NCBI GenBank assembly: GCA_945861465.1
Contig: CAMAVB010000060.1
Coordinates: 1-33,132, forward strand
Length of the DNA: 33,132 nucleotides
Source of the DNA: Candidatus Kuenenia stuttgartensis
Lineage (GTDB): Bacteria; Planctomycetota; Planctomycetia; Planctomycetales; Planctomycetaceae
Direction: 5' to 3'
In this document: positions 16,140 to 24,798 of the stretch, one piece after another
Position numbering within the stretch: position 1 is the first letter of the stretch
Layout: the number at the start of each line of letters is the position of its first letter
Made by a program: the position numbers and the translations under genes
The notes under the pieces: generated by a model
What the model was told of the DNA's origin: nothing
The model's input: the letters and a program-made list of their open reading frames with translations, nothing else
Databases searched by the model: none

Positions 16140-17339
16140 ATGTTGGAACAATTCGGCATTCGCCCCATCATCAACGCGGTGGGTTATGCGACCCGCGTGA
16201 GTGGCAGTTGCCCGCATCCGGAAGTCATCGCCGCTATGAGCGCTGCGAGCGCTCAGTATTTCGAAATTGACGATCTGCTGACTGCCGCGAGTACACTCAT
16301 CGCGCGATGCACTGGAGCGGAAGCGGGCGTGGTGACCTGTGGAGCCGGTGCGGCGCTGACGCTGGCTGCCGCCGCGTGCCTCGCAGGAAATCGCCCGGAG
16401 ATAATGGATCAGCTGCCGGATGTTTCCGCCTGTGCTCGTAATGAGATCATTTTCCCGGTGCCCGGACCGTTCGACTATGACCACGCGATTCGTCTTTCCG
16501 GAGCGAAACTTGTACTGATCGATTATCGAGCGGCCGATGCGCTGCGGCAGATCGAACGGGCGATCACTTCGAGGACGGCGGCCATCGGATTTGTGTGGTT
16601 GCGGGTGGACGAGCGGCCCGACATCACCGCCCTGACAGAGCTCGCTCATCAGCATGGGCTTCCGTTAATCGTCGATGCGGCCTGTGCTTTGCCTCCGATG
16701 GAGAACCTCATATCTTTCAGCCAATGCGGCGCGGATCTGGTCGCATACAGCGGCGGCAAGCATCTCGGCGGTCCTCAGGCATCCGGAATCCTGTGCGGTC
16801 GAGCAGATCTGATTCGGAGCGCGTGGGTTCAAATGGTCGATATGGACGTGCGGGAGGGAACTTGGTCGCTGCAGCACTGGATTGCGGCGGGCTGGCTGTC
16901 ACGACCGCCGCGACACGGAATTGGCCGGTCGATGAAAGTCAGCAAGGAGTCCATTGTCGGGGTCATGGCGGCACTGCAGCGCTACGCCACGCGAGACCAT
17001 GCGGCTGAGCATGAGAACTGGCAAGCCGCAATTGAAAAGATCTACCGCGGGATTTGCGAAGTCCCGGAACTGCACGTCACGCGACTCGCGCAAGGAATGA
17101 ACGGTCAACCCTATCCGAATTTGCAGATTGAATCAGGTTCAGCGGCGTTGGGCCTGAGTGTGCGGGATCTCCTGCTGGCACTCAGGAATCGTTCTCAGAA
17201 GATCATTCTGGCGGAGGACGAGCAGTCTCCCGACCGCGCGTTCCTGTACGCTCAATGCCTGCAACCAGGTGATGCCGAGGAGATCATCTCCGGCATTCGG
17301 CAAGTTGTCTCCTCTCACCGTGATCGGATCGTGCAATGA
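16140..17339 (+). CDS. SelA-like PLP-dependent enzyme (DgaE/COG1921 type)
   Basis: This 399-residue fold-type I PLP protein is related to L-seryl-tRNA(Sec) selenium transferase but probably not a selenocysteine enzyme. The PLP lysine is Lys207 in AYSGGKHLGGPQASGI, and the cofactor aspartate is in LPLIVDAACALPP. The N-terminus (FGIRPIINAVGYATRVSGS) matches the metabolic SelA-like branch, which includes D-glucosaminate-6-phosphate ammonia lyase DgaE. No selB, selD or tRNA-Sec is nearby. Its stop overlaps the start of the COG3964 amidohydrolase by 4 nt, showing translational coupling. The same pair, SelA-like plus COG3964 amidohydrolase, is known from Enterococcus (EF0837/EF0838 region), usually with a KDPG-type aldolase that is missing here. 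Likely reaction: ammonia elimination or transamination on an amino-sugar acid or similar 2-amino acid; inferred. Confidence 0.92.
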   Translation: MLEQFGIRPIINAVGYATRVSGSCPHPEVIAAMSAASAQYFEIDDLLTAASTLIARCTGAEAGVVTCGAGAALTLAAAACLAGNRPEIMDQLPDVSACARNEIIFPVPGPFDYDHAIRLSGAKLVLIDYRAADALRQIERAITSRTAAIGFVWLRVDERPDITALTELAHQHGLPLIVDAACALPPMENLISFSQCGADLVAYSGGKHLGGPQASGILCGRADLIRSAWVQMVDMDVREGTWSLQHWIAAGWLSRPPRHGIGRSMKVSKESIVGVMAALQRYATRDHAAEHENWQAAIEKIYRGICEVPELHVTRLAQGMNGQPYPNLQIESGSAALGLSVRDLLLALRNRSQKIILAEDEQSPDRAFLYAQCLQPGDAEEIISGIRQVVSSHRDRIVQ

Positions 17340-18505
17340 GTCCCAATGCTTCTCTGATTCGAAATGGCGACGTTTTTGACGGCACGGGCGGTCCGGCACA
17401 ACGCATCGATCTTCGTGTTGCCGACGGACTGATTCAGGAGATCGGTCCGAACCTCATGGCCAACGGTGAAGAGGTCGTCGAGGCCGATGGCCTGATCGTG
17501 GCTCCTGGATTGATCGATCTGCATGTGCATGTCTTCAGCGGCATTGGGCTGTATTCAATCGATCCGTTTGAAGCTGGCCTGCGAACCGGCGTAACGACGA
17601 TGCTTGACACCGGAACAGCGGGGGCATTGACTTATGCAAACATGGCCCGCTTTATCATGCCGGCCGCGCAGGAAGATGTCTTCGCTCTGCTGAACATTTC
17701 GATGATTGGCTGTATTCAGGGACACCCAAAGTTTCCGCCATATATGGGCGACCTGAATGACGGGCGGCACGCCCATGTTCCGTCAGCGGTGGAATGCGTC
17801 AAACGCTTTCCTGAACGGATTATCGGAATGAAGGTGCGGCTGACATCGGGATTGGCGAACTTCGAAGAAAAGAACGAGCTGGCCGGTTTTCATGGGGTAT
17901 TCGAGGCATCGGAGTTGACCGGCCTTCCGTGCATGATCCACCACATCGCTTCGAGGATTCCAGCGGAAACTGTTCTGAATGCGCTGCGTCCCGGCGACAT
18001 TTACACCCACCTCTATCATCCGCATCCGGATCACAGATTCGACGACCACGGTGCTCCGCTGGATGCGATGCTTGAGGCCCGTGCGCGCGGAGTTCTGTTC
18101 GATGTCGGCCACGGCGTCGGAGCGTTTGTGTGGAGAGTTGCGGAACCGGCCTGTCAGAATTTCGGTTTCTGGCCTGACACCATCAGCACCGACCTGCATC
18201 AATTCAACCTGCGTGGCCCGGTCGTCGATCTGCCCACAACGATGAGCAAGTTCCTGTATCTTGGCATGCCGCTCGCACAGATCATTCGTGCGACGACATC
18301 CGCTCCTGCCGCAGCCATGCGACTTCAGGATCGGCTGGGTGTGTTGCAGGCGGGACGCCAGGCTGACATTGTCCTGCTGCGACGAGAACGCGGAAGTTTC
18401 CCGCTGATGGATGTGGAGCATCAGACGCGGGTCGCACCGGAACGCATTGTCCCGATTTCCGTTTGCAAGCGTGGCCAATGGACAGCCTGTGGAGTGACCT
18501 CATGA
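17336..18505 (+). CDS. COG3964 amidohydrolase/deacetylase
   Basis: This 389-residue amidohydrolase-superfamily enzyme is often misannotated as dihydroorotase. Its metal site is intact: His63 and His65 (LIDLHVHVF), Lys166 (GMKVRLT) as the likely carboxylated bridge, His202 (MIHH), His225 (THLYH) and Asp286 (STDLH). The C-terminal beta-sandwich tail ends GRQADIVLLR...KRGQWTACGV. A characterised relative, Atu3266, hydrolyses acetyl-(R)-mandelate and N-acetyl-D-amino acids, so removal of an acyl group is the best guess. ATGA overlaps on both sides (with the SelA-like gene and the MFS gene) place it in the middle of a tight operon. Likely cytoplasmic, acting right after uptake by the adjacent transporter. 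Confidence 0.92.
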   Translation: MSPNASLIRNGDVFDGTGGPAQRIDLRVADGLIQEIGPNLMANGEEVVEADGLIVAPGLIDLHVHVFSGIGLYSIDPFEAGLRTGVTTMLDTGTAGALTYANMARFIMPAAQEDVFALLNISMIGCIQGHPKFPPYMGDLNDGRHAHVPSAVECVKRFPERIIGMKVRLTSGLANFEEKNELAGFHGVFEASELTGLPCMIHHIASRIPAETVLNALRPGDIYTHLYHPHPDHRFDDHGAPLDAMLEARARGVLFDVGHGVGAFVWRVAEPACQNFGFWPDTISTDLHQFNLRGPVVDLPTTMSKFLYLGMPLAQIIRATTSAPAAAMRLQDRLGVLQAGRQADIVLLRRERGSFPLMDVEHQTRVAPERIVPISVCKRGQWTACGVTS

Positions 18506-19950
18506 TGCGACCAACATCTATTCGTATCGTCGTTGTCGCACTACTGACAATCGTGGCTTGCTTGTTGTACCTTGACAGGTATGCCATGGGAATTGCAGCG
18601 GAGTCGATGCGCGTTGATCTCGGGATGACGCAGACACAGGTGAGCTATTCCTTTTTCGCATTCTTCATTTCCTATGCTCTGTGCCAGGTTCCCGCGGGCT
18701 GGCTTAGCGATCGATTTGGACCTCGAGTCATGTTGACAGCGTACATCCTTGGATGGTCGTTGTTCACGGGTCTGCTCGGAGTGACCACGCAGGTCGGAAT
18801 CCTGCTGCTGCTGCGATTTCTGTGCGGTGCAACTCAGGCGGGTGCGTACCCGGTCTGCTCCGGGATGATCCGCCATTGGTTTCCTGTCGCGCGACGAGGA
18901 CTTGCGAGTTCGATCGTCGCGATGGGCGGTCGATCAGGGGCCGTCCTCGCTCCAATCCTGACTGCCTCCCTCATGATCGCTTTCGCCGCAAACTGGCGAC
19001 CTGTTCTCATCCTGTATGGTCTGGTGGGAATTCTTGTCGCTTCTGTGTTTGCCTGGATTTGCCGCAATACGCCGCGCGATCATCCGCTGTGCAACGAAGC
19101 TGAACGCGAACTGATCTCGGGCCACAGCCCGGTTGTTTCCGGGATCGTTCCGGTCAGGGAAGCTCATAGACAATCCGGAGTTGATGAATCACATGGAGCA
19201 GGTAATCCGTATGCAGTGATTGAAGCAGCCCGCTCAAACGAGGCAGATGAAAGAAGTCGTTCAGAAAAAACAGATGAGTCCACCAATGAAAGCCTGGGGT
19301 TTCCCATAATTCCCGTGCTGACCAGCATCAGTTTGTGGGGAAACTCGCTGACACAGTTCTTCACGAATATTGGCTGGCTGTTTGTTGTGACATGGCTCCC
19401 TCGTTATCTGGGGAATGTGCATCAAGTGCCACTGCAGGAGCAAGCCGTGATGACCGCCATTCCAACTGCCGCCGGAATCGTCGGGATGCTCTTCGGTGGC
19501 TGGTGGACCGACGTTGCAGCCCGGCGCTTTGGCCTGAAATGGGGTCGATGCCTGCCAGTCACAGCCACACGATTCACAGCCGCCTGCGGTTACGGTCTGT
19601 GTCTGATCCTCGGTCTGCTCTATGTCCCGGATCCCGGTTCGCGCTGGCTGCCGTGGATGATTATCCTTGGACTCAGTATCGCCACCTTCAGTTGTGATCT
19701 GGGTGTCCCGGCGATGTGGGCGTATTCCCAGGATGTCGGTGGCAAGTACACCGCGTCAATTATGGGCTGGGCCAATATGCACGGCAACTTCGGTGCCGCC
19801 GTCGCCACCCCACTTTACGACGCAATCCTCGGTGAAACCCCATCTCTCTCGCAATGGAATACCCTATTCGCGTTCTGCACTGCGGTGTTTGCCCTGTCCG
19901 GCGTCACGGCATTGGTGATCGACTCAACAAAACCGATCGCACGCAAGTGA
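18502..19950 (+). CDS. MFS transporter, ACS (anion:cation symporter) type
   Basis: This 482-residue membrane protein has 12 predicted transmembrane segments. The ACS subfamily signature is clear near the N-terminus: YLDRYAMGIAAESMRVDLGM, then YALCQVPAGWLSDRFGPR between TM2 and TM3, as in hexuronate, galactonate and glucarate transporters. A hydrophilic central loop of about 60 residues between TM6 and TM7 (from HSPVVSGIVPV to the NESLGFP region) is longer than usual. The start is taken as the ATG at 18502, which overlaps the amidohydrolase stop as ATGA and has GGAG about 8 nt upstream. An in-frame TTG at 18463 would extend it into the upstream gene and is less likely. As the last gene of the cluster it probably imports the acid substrate processed by the three enzymes. 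Confidence 0.92.
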   Translation: MMRPTSIRIVVVALLTIVACLLYLDRYAMGIAAESMRVDLGMTQTQVSYSFFAFFISYALCQVPAGWLSDRFGPRVMLTAYILGWSLFTGLLGVTTQVGILLLLRFLCGATQAGAYPVCSGMIRHWFPVARRGLASSIVAMGGRSGAVLAPILTASLMIAFAANWRPVLILYGLVGILVASVFAWICRNTPRDHPLCNEAERELISGHSPVVSGIVPVREAHRQSGVDESHGAGNPYAVIEAARSNEADERSRSEKTDESTNESLGFPIIPVLTSISLWGNSLTQFFTNIGWLFVVTWLPRYLGNVHQVPLQEQAVMTAIPTAAGIVGMLFGGWWTDVAARRFGLKWGRCLPVTATRFTAACGYGLCLILGLLYVPDPGSRWLPWMIILGLSIATFSCDLGVPAMWAYSQDVGGKYTASIMGWANMHGNFGAAVATPLYDAILGETPSLSQWNTLFAFCTAVFALSGVTALVIDSTKPIARK

Positions 19951-19980
19951 CGAGTGCTGTGTCACACATCCCCTTGATGT

Positions 19981-20041
19981 GTGCCACTGGCTCTGCCAGT
20001 GCTTCATACCAATGGGGGAGCACTGGCAAAGTCAGTGGCAC
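19981..20041. repeat. 23-bp inverted repeat between convergent genes
   Basis: The arm at 19981-20003 (GTGCCACTGGCTCTGCC and six more bases) pairs with 20019-20041 at 21 of 23 positions, around a 15-nt loop. Each arm is itself partly palindromic (CACTGG/CCAGTG). It lies between the convergent MFS (ending 19950) and SGNH hydrolase (ending 20071) genes, where it could end transcripts from both sides, though no U-tract follows. Confidence 0.75.
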
Positions 20042-20070
20042 GCACCCATCAACGAATGCATGACAGAGCA

Positions 20071-20730
20071 CTACAAAATCGCTTCCAACGCGTTATTCCA
20101 GATCTGATAGCCGTCCGCATTCATATGCAGACCGTCTTTCAGCAGTAGCTCCGGTCGAGGCTGTCCGTTTACATCGAGCATTGGCGTCCAGATGTCAAGG
20201 AAATGCAGCCGATCATCCTTTTTGCAGTTGGTCTCGATGAGTTGATTTGTGGCTTTGATTGTGTCTGCCAGTGCCCAACGTTTGACGCTGGGTTTGATCG
20301 CCACATAAATCACTTTACGACATTCGGGCAGCTGTTCCTTCACTTTTGCTGCGAACTGGGCGAAGTCCTCGGCGACGGTCTGCGGCGACTTCTTCTGGGC
20401 AAGATCGTTGTCACCGGCGTAAATCACGATCACTGACGGCTTTACAGGGGCGACGATGCGTTCAAAGAAATGCACGCTGTCCGCCATTTGCGAACCACCG
20501 AAGCCATGATTTGATGTCACGTGCCTCGGGAATGACTCTTTCAGATTCCAGAGCCGGATACTGGAACTTCCCACGAACAGAATACTGCCCTGCGGCGATT
20601 CACCGGATTGAATCTTCGCTTCAATGGCGGCGATGTCCTTTTCCCACTTCGCGAAGGCCACATCATCAACGGTCGCAAAAGCAATCGTTCCGATGAACAG
20701 AACGATGAATGAGCAGATGATGGTCTTCAT
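20071..20730 (-). CDS. secreted SGNH/GDSL-family esterase or lipase
   Basis: This 219-residue exported hydrolase has a signal peptide at about 1-19. The SGNH blocks are present in order: ILFVGSSSIRLW (nucleophile Ser in GSSS), GFGGSQ (block II Gly), YAGDNDLA (block III Asn) and LKDGLHMNADGY (block V Asp and His). Family members remove acetyl or acyl groups from carbohydrates, lipids or peptides outside the cytoplasm. The substrate cannot be told. It is a single gene, with a convergent hairpin at its 3' end and a MITE-like element 39 nt upstream of its start, which may have displaced its promoter. Confidence 0.92.
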   Translation of the reverse strand: MKTIICSFIVLFIGTIAFATVDDVAFAKWEKDIAAIEAKIQSGESPQGSILFVGSSSIRLWNLKESFPRHVTSNHGFGGSQMADSVHFFERIVAPVKPSVIVIYAGDNDLAQKKSPQTVAEDFAQFAAKVKEQLPECRKVIYVAIKPSVKRWALADTIKATNQLIETNCKKDDRLHFLDIWTPMLDVNGQPRPELLLKDGLHMNADGYQIWNNALEAIL

Positions 20731-20769
20731 AGTTCGACTTTGGGAGATTCGCTTGTAGTCCCGGCTTTA

Positions 20770-20869
20770 GGACCGCTCGAGAAATAACTGTCTCTTTTTA
20801 TACCCCTCACCCTGCCCTCTCCCCTTCCAGGGGAGAGGAGGATGCAGTCAATTATTTCTCGAACGGTCC
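20770..20869. mobile_element. MITE-like element, copy 3 (100 bp), TTA on both sides, different interior
   Basis: The left end reads GGACCGCTCGAGAAATAACTG. The right end, on the opposite strand, reads GGACCGTTCGAGAAATAATTG. TTA at 20767-20769 and 20870-20872 is an exact 3-bp direct repeat. Termini and length match the other copies, but the interior has neither of their GCACG hairpins. It instead carries a C-rich run and one hairpin (CCTCTCCCC paired with GGGGAGAGG). Non-coding. Confidence 0.82.
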
Positions 20870-20972
20870 TTAGCCGAAAATTGGGATGAATGATTATGGA
20901 TCAGCAGAGTGGATTTCCGCTTGGAGGCGGGACTACGAACAAAATGAGACAGTCGAAATAGAAGGGATCGTG

Positions 20973-21629
20973 TCAATTGAAATTGAAGGTTTGATTGCTT
21001 TGTTGGCCATTGACGACTTCGTCCCATGCCTGGAACTGCTGGGTCACGTTTTTCGATCGTATAACAAAGAAGCCGACGGCTTCATAGATCTCCGCGAGTA
21101 CCAGTGCAAACAGACCAATCCCGATTGTGATCAAACTGACCGCCGCCGGTGACAGGGGAGTAACTCCAGCCGCCATTTGCTGTTGGAGCTGTTCGTGTTG
21201 AGCGATCAGGTTGATGCCCACGATGAACGGGCGAATGACCAATGATCCGACACAGTACGCGATAAGAGCACTGCGGCCTGCCATTGTGCCTCGCAAAACT
21301 CGAATGCCGCTGTAGATCAACCAGAATGTCAACAAAATCTGAATTCCCGTTCCAACCCATTGCAGAGGGCCAGGCATGGGAATGGGTTGCTTTGAGATTT
21401 TTTCAAAATATTCCCGCAGGAACAGGATACTGATGAGTCCGAATCCCTGCCCTATCAGCGATATCGCACCGAAGACGAGATTCAGGATCCCAAACACTGT
21501 CGCCATCGTGGGTTTTGAAGCCGGGCGTTGAGTGTTTTGAAGATTCTGAGGCAGTGAAAATGGATGAGTTGAATCGGGAGGTGAAAACGGATTATTTGAA
21601 TCAGGGTTCGATCCGAAGGGCTGGCTCAT
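20973..21629 (-). CDS. multi-pass membrane protein of unknown function
   Basis: This is a 218-residue protein. The first 40 residues are polar and rich in Asn, Pro and Ser (MSQPFGSNPDSNNPF). About four hydrophobic segments follow, at roughly 42-65, 90-115, 122-145 and 165-195, and then a polar tail. It resembles small planctomycete membrane proteins with Pro/Asn-rich cytoplasmic N-termini, without a known role. The ATG at 21627-21629 is preferred to a TTG six codons upstream because it has AAGG 9-10 nt before it. No operon partner; it is divergent from hrpB with 261 nt between starts, where the promoters of both must lie. Confidence 0.82.
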   Translation of the reverse strand: MSQPFGSNPDSNNPFSPPDSTHPFSLPQNLQNTQRPASKPTMATVFGILNLVFGAISLIGQGFGLISILFLREYFEKISKQPIPMPGPLQWVGTGIQILLTFWLIYSGIRVLRGTMAGRSALIAYCVGSLVIRPFIVGINLIAQHEQLQQQMAAGVTPLSPAAVSLITIGIGLFALVLAEIYEAVGFFVIRSKNVTQQFQAWDEVVNGQQSNQTFNFN

Positions 21630-21890
21630 CGCATACGGCCTTATCAAGCAAATGGACTGTCGAAAAATTGAGGGAAAGCTATACTTCGTGCGGCCAGAAA
21701 TGAGTCCGGCGAGCGGAGTGGCGTGAGTCCTTCGGTATCTCGTTGTTGTACGGACAAGCTGACGCCTGCCGCGCCAGGACTCTGAATCTTGACCACGTGG
21801 AATACAACATTTGAATCTTTAAGGTCAGCAAGTGACGGCACAGTCTGACATGTAGTACTCTTCGCGGCAAGGAAGTAGATCAGATTCAGC

Positions 21891-24455
21891 ATGCTCAGTC
21901 CGCTTCCAATTGATTTCGTTCTGCCACAGATCGTTGCCGCGTTACAGGATTCGAACTCAGTCGTACTGCGGGCTCCGGCAGGTGCTGGCAAGACGACGCG
22001 CGTGCCACCGGCGATCCTGCAGACATTATCCAGGCAGCTCGGGCAGATCGTGATGCTGGAACCGCGCCGGATCGCCGCACGCACCGCTGCCCGACGGATG
22101 GCGTTTGAACTCGGGGAACGTGTGGGTCAGACGATCGGCTACCGCGTTCGCTTTGAAGAATCCGTCAGCCGCGATACGCGAATTCTGGTGGTGACCGAGG
22201 GCGTGCTGCTGCGGCGATTGCAGGCAGACCCGTTTCTGGATGGGATTTCCGTCGTTGTCTTTGATGAGTTTCACGAGCGAAGCCTTGACAGCGATCTGGC
22301 GCTGGCGATGGTGCGGCGAGTCCAGCAGACCGTGCGTCCGGAGCTCAGAATCGTGGTGATGTCGGCGACACTCGATCCGACCGGAATCGCCCGCTACCTT
22401 GGTCATTGCCCGATCATTGAGAGCGAGGGAAGGCTGCATCCGGTTCGCATCAGCTACCTGCGTAAAATGGAACGTCAACAGATCACGGATCTGGTCAAGA
22501 ACGGCATCGAACAGGTATTGCAACAGACAGGCGGCGACGTGCTCGCGTTTCTTCCCGGAGTCGGTGAAATAATGCGAACACGCAGCGAGCTGGAACCCCT
22601 GATCCGGCGTCACAACCTCGCAGTCTTCACGCTGTTTGGTGACATGACACCCGAAGACCAGGACCGCGTACTGGCTCCCTGTGAGCAGCGAAAGGTTATT
22701 TTATCGACCAATGTCGCCGAAACGTCAGTGACAATCGAAGGTGTCACAGCTGTTGTGGATACTGGTCTGGCTCGCCAGATGCAGTTTGACGCGGATATCG
22801 GCCTGGATCGTCTGGAACTTTCGCCCGTATCAAAGGCGTCGACGGACCAGCGTGCTGGTCGCGCCGGAAGAACTCAGCCAGGAATTTGTCTGCGATTGTG
22901 GGAAGAAGCAACTCAACGCCGTCGTGCGGATTTCGAAGTTGCCGAGTTGCATCGCGTCGATCTGTCCTCTGCAGTTCTGCGACTTTACGACTGGGGTGAA
23001 ACCGATATCGCCGCATTCCCGTGGTTTGAAATTCCGCCAGCCGCATCCGTTGAGCATGCTCAAAAACTGCTGAAGTTGTTGGGGGCAATCGATGATCGCG
23101 GTATTACCAGTCTCGGTCGCCGGCTTGTAAGAATTCCTCTGGGGCCGCGCATTGCACGGTTGCTGGTGGAAGCTCAACGATTTGGCCCGTTTGACCGAGC
23201 CGCACTCATGGCAGCCGTGCTGTCTGAGCGCGACCCGTTTCTTCGCAGCCATCGTGATCTTCGCCCTGCCAGCAGCACAATCGTCAGAACAACTGCCATA
23301 CATCGGTCGCGGTCCGATGTGCTGGATCGCCTGCACGCTGTCGAAGATTACCTGGCCACAGGACAGAGTCATTCGCTCTGCGGGGAAATCAATCGCGGTG
23401 CGGTCAGGACGTTAACTCAGGTCGCGGAGCAATTGACATCGGCGCTGGGTGATATATCCGTGTCGGCACCTCAATCGGCGGAGCAAAGTGCGATCACTTG
23501 CGACGATCCGGATGAGGTTCTTTTGCGGGCTTTGGTTGCCGGCTTTCCTGATCGAGTTGCGAAACGGCGAGATGCGACCGGCGATAAAGGTCTGATGGTT
23601 GGTGGTCGAGGTGTTCGGCTGGGACCACGGTCAGCGGTTCAGAAATCACCGCTGTTCCTGTGCGTCGATATTGACGGAGCGGGATCAGATGCTACCGTGC
23701 GTCAGGCTTCGGAAGTCCTGCGTGAATGGCTGCCCGAGTCGTTGATTTGCGTGGGCGATGAATTGTTCTTTCATCCGACGCAGAAGCAGGTTGTCGCGCG
23801 GCGGCGTGTCTTGTTTGATGATCTGGTGCTGGAGGAGACACCTGCGTCGATTGTCGATCCGGTCGCGGCGGCGGGTGTCCTGTTTGAGGCAGCTCAAAGT
23901 CAGCTGAAAGTTGTGATGCCGCACGACGACGAAGAATTCAGCAGCTTTGTGGCTCGCGGGCGTTGTCTCCGTGACTGGATGCCGGAACTGACACTGCCAC
24001 TGTTCGACGACGCGCTGCTGCTGGATGTGCTGCGTGATCTGTGTCAGGGACGACGCGCGTTTTCCGAACTCAGGGCAGCCCCGTGGCTCGCCATGCTGCA
24101 ATCAAAACTTGACTACGCGCAGGTGCAGACGATTGAACGTGAAGCTCCGGAACGCATCACCGTCCCCAGCGGCAGTCGCATTCGCATGGTGTATGAGGCT
24201 GGTCGACCACCGGTCCTGCCAGTTCGGATTCAGGAAGTGTTTGGATTAAAGCAGACGCCGCGCATTGCCGGGGGTCGCATGCCTGTGCTGTTGCATTTGT
24301 TGGCCCCGAACATGAGACCTCAACAAGTAACTGACGACCTTGCCAGCTTTTGGGCGAACACTTATCCCGCCGTCCGAAAAGAACTCAAACGCCGTTACCC
24401 AAAACATGCCTGGCCCGAAAATCCACTGTCAGCACCCGCGGTGAAGAAGGGCTAG
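21891..24455 (+). CDS. hrpB: ATP-dependent RNA helicase HrpB
   Basis: This 854-residue DExH-box helicase has Walker A GAGKTT at 31-36, DEFH at 125-128, motif III SAT at 158-160 and the later helicase motifs (STNVAETSVTIEGV; DQRAGRAGRTQPG). The HrpB-specific C-terminal domain, with the KRRYPKHAWPENPL ending, confirms HrpB rather than HrpA. Full family length. HrpB proteins are cytoplasmic RNA helicases; their biological target is poorly defined in most bacteria. The ATG at 21891 has only a weak, distant Shine-Dalgarno sequence. The gene stands alone, and a long inverted-repeat element lies 43 nt past its stop. Confidence 0.97.
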   Translation: MLSPLPIDFVLPQIVAALQDSNSVVLRAPAGAGKTTRVPPAILQTLSRQLGQIVMLEPRRIAARTAARRMAFELGERVGQTIGYRVRFEESVSRDTRILVVTEGVLLRRLQADPFLDGISVVVFDEFHERSLDSDLALAMVRRVQQTVRPELRIVVMSATLDPTGIARYLGHCPIIESEGRLHPVRISYLRKMERQQITDLVKNGIEQVLQQTGGDVLAFLPGVGEIMRTRSELEPLIRRHNLAVFTLFGDMTPEDQDRVLAPCEQRKVILSTNVAETSVTIEGVTAVVDTGLARQMQFDADIGLDRLELSPVSKASTDQRAGRAGRTQPGICLRLWEEATQRRRADFEVAELHRVDLSSAVLRLYDWGETDIAAFPWFEIPPAASVEHAQKLLKLLGAIDDRGITSLGRRLVRIPLGPRIARLLVEAQRFGPFDRAALMAAVLSERDPFLRSHRDLRPASSTIVRTTAIHRSRSDVLDRLHAVEDYLATGQSHSLCGEINRGAVRTLTQVAEQLTSALGDISVSAPQSAEQSAITCDDPDEVLLRALVAGFPDRVAKRRDATGDKGLMVGGRGVRLGPRSAVQKSPLFLCVDIDGAGSDATVRQASEVLREWLPESLICVGDELFFHPTQKQVVARRRVLFDDLVLEETPASIVDPVAAAGVLFEAAQSQLKVVMPHDDEEFSSFVARGRCLRDWMPELTLPLFDDALLLDVLRDLCQGRRAFSELRAAPWLAMLQSKLDYAQVQTIEREAPERITVPSGSRIRMVYEAGRPPVLPVRIQEVFGLKQTPRIAGGRMPVLLHLLAPNMRPQQVTDDLASFWANTYPAVRKELKRRYPKHAWPENPLSAPAVKKG

Positions 24456-24497
24456 GAGTCTGTCCCGATACTCGAAATTTGTCAGCCGCGAGGCGCT

Positions 24498-24619
24498 AGC
24501 GGTCTGTTGATTTAGTGATTATCGAGGCTCAAAGTCATACTAACCCGAAGCGCCAGCGAGGAATTCAGCCGTTTCTGCCTCGCTGGCGCTTCGGGTTGGT
24601 ATTAAATCAACAGACCGCT
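24498..24619. repeat. nested inverted-repeat element between convergent genes
   Basis: Outer arms of 17 bp (AGCGGTCTGTTGATTTA at 24498-24514, its exact reverse complement at 24603-24619) enclose inner arms of 23 bp (24539-24561 and 24578-24600, 22 of 23 paired, core CGAAGCGCCAGCGAGG). The outer arms look like terminal inverted repeats of a 122-bp element; the inner ones would form a strong hairpin. It lies past the hrpB stop and could act as a transcript end for hrpB and for the small minus-strand gene. Non-coding. Confidence 0.75.
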
Positions 24620-24798
24620 CGCCGCGGGTAATTCGCCTGCAAAACCGGCGGCGAGCGCCTTGCCGCTCACAACAAAAGCGGTATTCAGACAGACTCCTGG
24701 GGACTGGCGTAACGTCCAATTGTCCCCAGACACGGTCGAGTGTTGACAGGCATGCGCGTCGTGGAGCGACGTCGTCGACGTAGCTCTGCGACTGTGAT

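Noticed and set aside
16140-17339. Selenocysteine synthase (selA)
   Set aside because: The N-terminus and neighbours match the metabolic SelA-like branch; no selB, selD or tRNA-Sec is seen in the window.
17336-18505. Dihydroorotase
   Set aside because: The metal-site pattern and SelA-like neighbour match COG3964; no pyrimidine gene is nearby.
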